Shown here in pieces: positions 7,746 to 10,288 of a stretch of DNA of 10,288 nt. Source of the stretch: Zancudomyces culisetae (taxonomy: Eukaryota > Kickxellomycota > Harpellomycetes > Harpellales > Legeriomycetaceae); NCBI GenBank assembly GCA_001969505.1, contig LSSK01000806.1, forward strand, positions 1-10,288, in the 5' to 3' direction. The stretch's first letter is position 1; the number at the start of each line of letters is the position of its first letter. The notes beneath the pieces were generated by a model. That model had not been told where the DNA came from and searched no databases. It was given only the letters and a program-made list of their open reading frames with translations. A program made the translations under genes and the position numbers.

Positions 7746-8711
7746 CTACCCTGAAATAGCAATAAAAGTCTTATTCTTATTAAATACATTATCAAACACA
7801 AAAGTACAATTCAGGTTCTTTGCTATCAACTCTAAATCTTTGATACTTTTAAAACTCTGAACGAAAAAATGAAATAAAATAAAATAAAACAAAAAAGAAA
7901 GAAACGTGATTTTATTATTACTTTTTGTGAGAAATAACAATAACTTTTATTTTTATTTTCTTGGTTCCACAACAATCGCTCCTAAATACTTTGACCATTT
8001 TTCCAGATTTGTAAAGACGTATATCCAAAGTTAATGATTGGTAATAACTGACTATACATTAGGATCAATCTTTTGCTTTACTTTACTTTGCATTTTGTCA
8101 TCATTTATTTTAGTATAATGATATTATCTTCATCTGTTACTTTTTTATTTATTTTCTTTTTCTGAATCTTTGTCCAAATTATTCATTGAGTATCTCATCT
8201 TCATCTGATTCTCCCAGTTTAATATGATTATGAAAAAAAAGGGGGAGGGGAGTTTTGCAACTGAACGAACTTGGATTACTTACAACAGATCAATTCAGTA
8301 AATATTCTTTTTTCGGGGTCCCATCCTGGATCCCTAATGAAGTTTGATGTCGCATAGTAGTATGTAAGCTATTTAGCCTAAAAAGCTTTAAAACACGCAT
8401 CGGCATCAGTATCAGGATCTTGCACACTATTAAGGTATATGGTATGATTCTTATCCACCAATTTTGTTACTATTATGATTTTGTAGTATTTTATTGTCAA
8501 AGATACGTTCACAATGACTCGTATGTTCCTATACTTTTGGATATATTATCTTGATAAATACAAAAGATAAATCAGTCTAATTTCTCTAATATACACCACC
8601 TTGTGATTAGTAATCTCTAATAAAGTAATATCAGATTCCACACCGATCGTAGAGCGATTGTAGGTTTAAAACCGAACGTTGTGTTAATTTTGAGTTATCT
8701 ATACAGGTGTA
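7746..8711 (-). pseudogene. Possible decayed protein-coding relic, multiple stops and frame changes, no family recognised
   Basis: On the minus strand several interrupted stretches read like ordinary protein rather than translated AT-rich noise. One frame from 8665 to 8279 has 129 codons with three internal stops (8546-8548, 8378-8380, 8369-8371), where roughly nine would be expected at this base composition. It includes DKNHTIYLNSVQDPDTDADA and IRDPGWDPEKRIFTEL. A frame change near the A8/G5 tract at 8233-8245 leads to KLGESDEDEILNE before a stop. Another frame at 8030-7953 reads LEKWSKYLGAIVVEPRK. The same frame at about 7860-7746 reads IKDLELIAKNLNCTFVFDNV and ends at a stop at 7746-7748. 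No start codon, no conserved motif and no known family was identified. Alternatives: chance, or a gene with introns. Low confidence. Confidence 0.3.
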
Positions 8712-8718
8712 CTACAAC

Positions 8719-8781
8719 AACCTAGGGAATAATAAAGCTAAATAGATAGTATTTTATTCTAGTGTTTTTGTTCCCTAGGTT
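8719..8781. repeat. 11-bp perfect inverted repeat with 41-bp spacer
   Basis: AACCTAGGGAA at 8719-8729 and its exact reverse complement TTCCCTAGGTT at 8771-8781. A G-T wobble and two A-T pairs extend the stem inward. The arms contain the palindrome CCTAGG. It lies about 230 bp downstream of the stop of the right-hand gene and next to the suspected gene relic. No target-site duplication is obvious on the flanks. Confidence 0.85.
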
Positions 8782-9011
8782 ATAGTTATTCATGATTTTA
8801 ATGAACTTTATTTTTTTTTTCAATAATATGATAAATACAGGACAGGCGAAACTATACCAGTACAATAATATAAAAAAGGGATACCACCGTGATAAGTTTG
8901 ATGGGTGTAGAGTTATGAATATGACAAGGGAGGAAATGGTAGAGTGATTGTGATTTAGATTTTTTTTCATTCCAAGTGTATACCCCAAACTTGGCATCAA
9001 ATACTAGGAAT
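8782..9011 (-). other. 3' flank of the right-hand gene
   Basis: AT-rich DNA directly after the TAG at 9012-9014, with a T10 run at 8811-8820 (A-run on the minus strand). Two minus-strand frames stay open across the gene end into this stretch, but they resemble no known protein and overlap the supported gene in other frames. It most likely holds the 3' UTR and the poly(A) region. Confidence 0.45.
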
Positions 9012-10288
9012 CTACCTGTCACCCATAGAACTGACTGCTGCGTTAAACCCAACGTGTGTGTTGTCTTTGTTGATGAATTCACATCCTGAAGTGGTATCAC
9101 ACCTTTGTGCCTGTTCTATAGGGTTGTATAATAGCTCAGTAAAATCAAACCCTGAAACATAATCCTTATGCTTAGATATAGGGAAATTTTGATCAAATTT
9201 TGGAGACTGGGTTTTACACATCTCTTTGTAATTCGCGCTCAAAATAGAATGATAAACACGTTCAAGCATCTTTTTGCACTGCTCAAGCAATGCGGTGTTT
9301 TGAAGGGATGTATAACGATTAACAACCTTTACAAAAAAATTTCTAGGATCATCATCCAGGCTTGGGTTATTATTAATATGAGTTTCATGATTCTGTGGTT
9401 GTTTCTTTGATATACCGAGGTCCTCCAATATCAAATTGAGTTTTTCTGCCTCTTTGATAACTGGTTTCAAGTCGATTGCCATTATAATTTGTTTTCCACC
9501 ACTTTCATTATCCAAAGGCAATAAAAACTCGCTATTTTTACTCAGACTCTCTTTTGCAAAAATTCGACTTAGTAGGAATGGTTCATGAATCTTGGAGGAA
9601 AGAGTGTTGAAGCAGCACTCTCGTTTGTAATAGTTGCTTCCATTTGGAATTAGCCACGGATTGTAGTCATATGATGAAAGCATCATCTTTTTAAAGTTCT
9701 CGGGGATGTTTTTAAACTTGGAATTGGCCTTATCATAGGTTTTTTTAAGATCAGATATATTGTTGGCCAAATACAAATACGTCTTTGCTAGTGGGGTTGT
9801 TGCTTTAAGCTGCTCAAAATATTCGATTATTACTTTTTTGCCATTTACAATTGCATTGTGTCTACTCAGGTTCCTGATATACTCTAGATTTGTGAGGTGC
9901 CTGAAAACATGAGAGGTCAAATAGTTTAACTCTATATCAAACTTTTCTATTGGAAACGTTGACAGTAGCCAGTAAAACACTTCTATAAAGTAGATAGTAT
10001 TGTTGATTAACACACCCTTGGCAGCTTTTACTCTCTCTGGAGGAATATCCACATTCTCGTAGTAAGCTACTTCTGACGCATTCAAATGAAGATTGGTCAC
10101 ACAGGTATTCAGAATCAGTGTACAGTATCGTAGTATAAAGTACTCAATGTTCATTGCGTTTACTATGCCTGGATTGCGTACTGAAAACGCCAATATATTT
10201 TCCAGTTCATTATGAAACCTTGTTACTATCATTCTCTGAAACTCTGTAATATTTGTAAACAATTTCAGGTAGCGTCGATAATCTAGTT
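9012..10288 (-). CDS. Unidentified protein, C-terminal 424 codons (5' end beyond the right edge); possible fungal transcription-factor C-terminal region
   Basis: I do not recognise this gene. The frame is open from the right edge (LDYRRYLKL...) to TAG at 9012-9014, without interruption. The first in-frame ATG inside the window is at 10230-10232 (FQRMIV), but the open, protein-like sequence before it suggests that the true start is outside. Seen: about 200 residues of mixed amphipathic and hydrophobic helices (EYFILRYCTLIL, NTIYFIEVFYWLLSTFPIEK), a Lys-rich middle, then an Asn/Asp-rich linker (HETHINNNPSLDDDP) and a short helical segment, ending in a polar tail. No signal peptide, catalytic motif or zinc-binding Cys cluster is visible; a cluster would be N-terminal and outside the window. 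The helical layout with a short acidic/aromatic C-terminus (SGFDFTELLYNP) would suit the middle-homology and activation part of a Zn2Cys6 regulator. That is inference only. The gene itself is well supported by length and composition. Confidence 0.8.
   Translation of the reverse strand, partial: LDYRRYLKLFTNITEFQRMIVTRFHNELENILAFSVRNPGIVNAMNIEYFILRYCTLILNTCVTNLHLNASEVAYYENVDIPPERVKAAKGVLINNTIYFIEVFYWLLSTFPIEKFDIELNYLTSHVFRHLTNLEYIRNLSRHNAIVNGKKVIIEYFEQLKATTPLAKTYLYLANNISDLKKTYDKANSKFKNIPENFKKMMLSSYDYNPWLIPNGSNYYKRECCFNTLSSKIHEPFLLSRIFAKESLSKNSEFLLPLDNESGGKQIIMAIDLKPVIKEAEKLNLILEDLGISKKQPQNHETHINNNPSLDDDPRNFFVKVVNRYTSLQNTALLEQCKKMLERVYHSILSANYKEMCKTQSPKFDQNFPISKHKDYVSGFDFTELLYNPIEQAQRCDTTSGCEFINKDNTHVGFNAAVSSMGDR

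Noticed and set aside
8300-8720. Possible solo LTR ending in CTACAACA near 8719
   Set aside because: No matching TGTTG-type start, no flanking target-site duplication, and no retrotransposon sequence could be found.
6183-9011. tRNA or other structured RNA gene in the spacer
   Set aside because: No B-box (GGTTCGANTCC-like) with a matching A-box and cloverleaf, and no snRNA or C/D snoRNA box pair at plausible spacing was found by eye.
10260-10262. Start of the right-hand gene at 10262
   Set aside because: The codon there is TTG, not ATG, and the frame is open further upstream to the window edge, so the gene is treated as 5'-truncated.
1-10288. CTG-Ser clade (Candida-type) origin suggested by AT-rich DNA and Asn repeats
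   Set aside because: CTG falls on invariant Leu in the DKTGTL motif and in two Mtr4 motifs.

Overview
The window looks like nuclear DNA of an ascomycete (budding) yeast. Its genes are long and intronless, lie close together in AT-rich DNA, and carry short TATA-type promoters, homopolymer tracts and many short tandem arrays. Codon use argues against the CTG-Ser clade: CTG sits at Leu positions that are essentially invariant in two protein families (DKTGTL of the P-type ATPase, KALSNQK and EILRSM of the Mtr4 helicase). CTG is therefore probably read as Leu. The genus cannot be named from this sequence alone.

Layout (all recognised genes are on the minus strand): (1) 1-2768, the N-terminal ~922 codons of the exosome/TRAMP RNA helicase MTR4, cut by the left edge inside its arch/KOW region, which is heavily expanded with Asn/Gly/Ser low-complexity sequence. 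(2) 2769-3056, a short intergenic region with the MTR4 promoter and hexamer arrays. (3) 3057-6182, a complete 1041-residue SERCA-type (P2A) Ca2+-ATPase with every ion-binding and catalytic residue in place. (4) 6183-9011, about 2.8 kb without a convincing intact gene. Its left half is strongly pyrimidine-rich on the plus strand and rich in microsatellites. Its right half (about 7.75-8.71 kb) holds protein-like but interrupted reading on the minus strand, a possible gene relic, followed by an 11-bp perfect inverted repeat at 8719-8781. (5) 9012-10288, the C-terminal 424 codons of a protein I cannot name, open to the right edge; its helical, Cys-poor character would fit the C-terminal part of a fungal Zn2Cys6-type regulator, but this is weak.

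The three genes share orientation but no visible pathway: RNA surveillance, ER calcium pumping and an unassigned protein. The points most worth a second look are a true SERCA in a budding-yeast-like genome that reads CTG as Leu, the low-complexity expansion inside the Mtr4 arch, the recurrence of 6-bp tandem arrays in both coding and non-coding DNA, and the decayed-gene candidate with the adjacent palindrome. I see no CRISPR array, tRNA, rRNA, transposase or multi-gene defence-like system.
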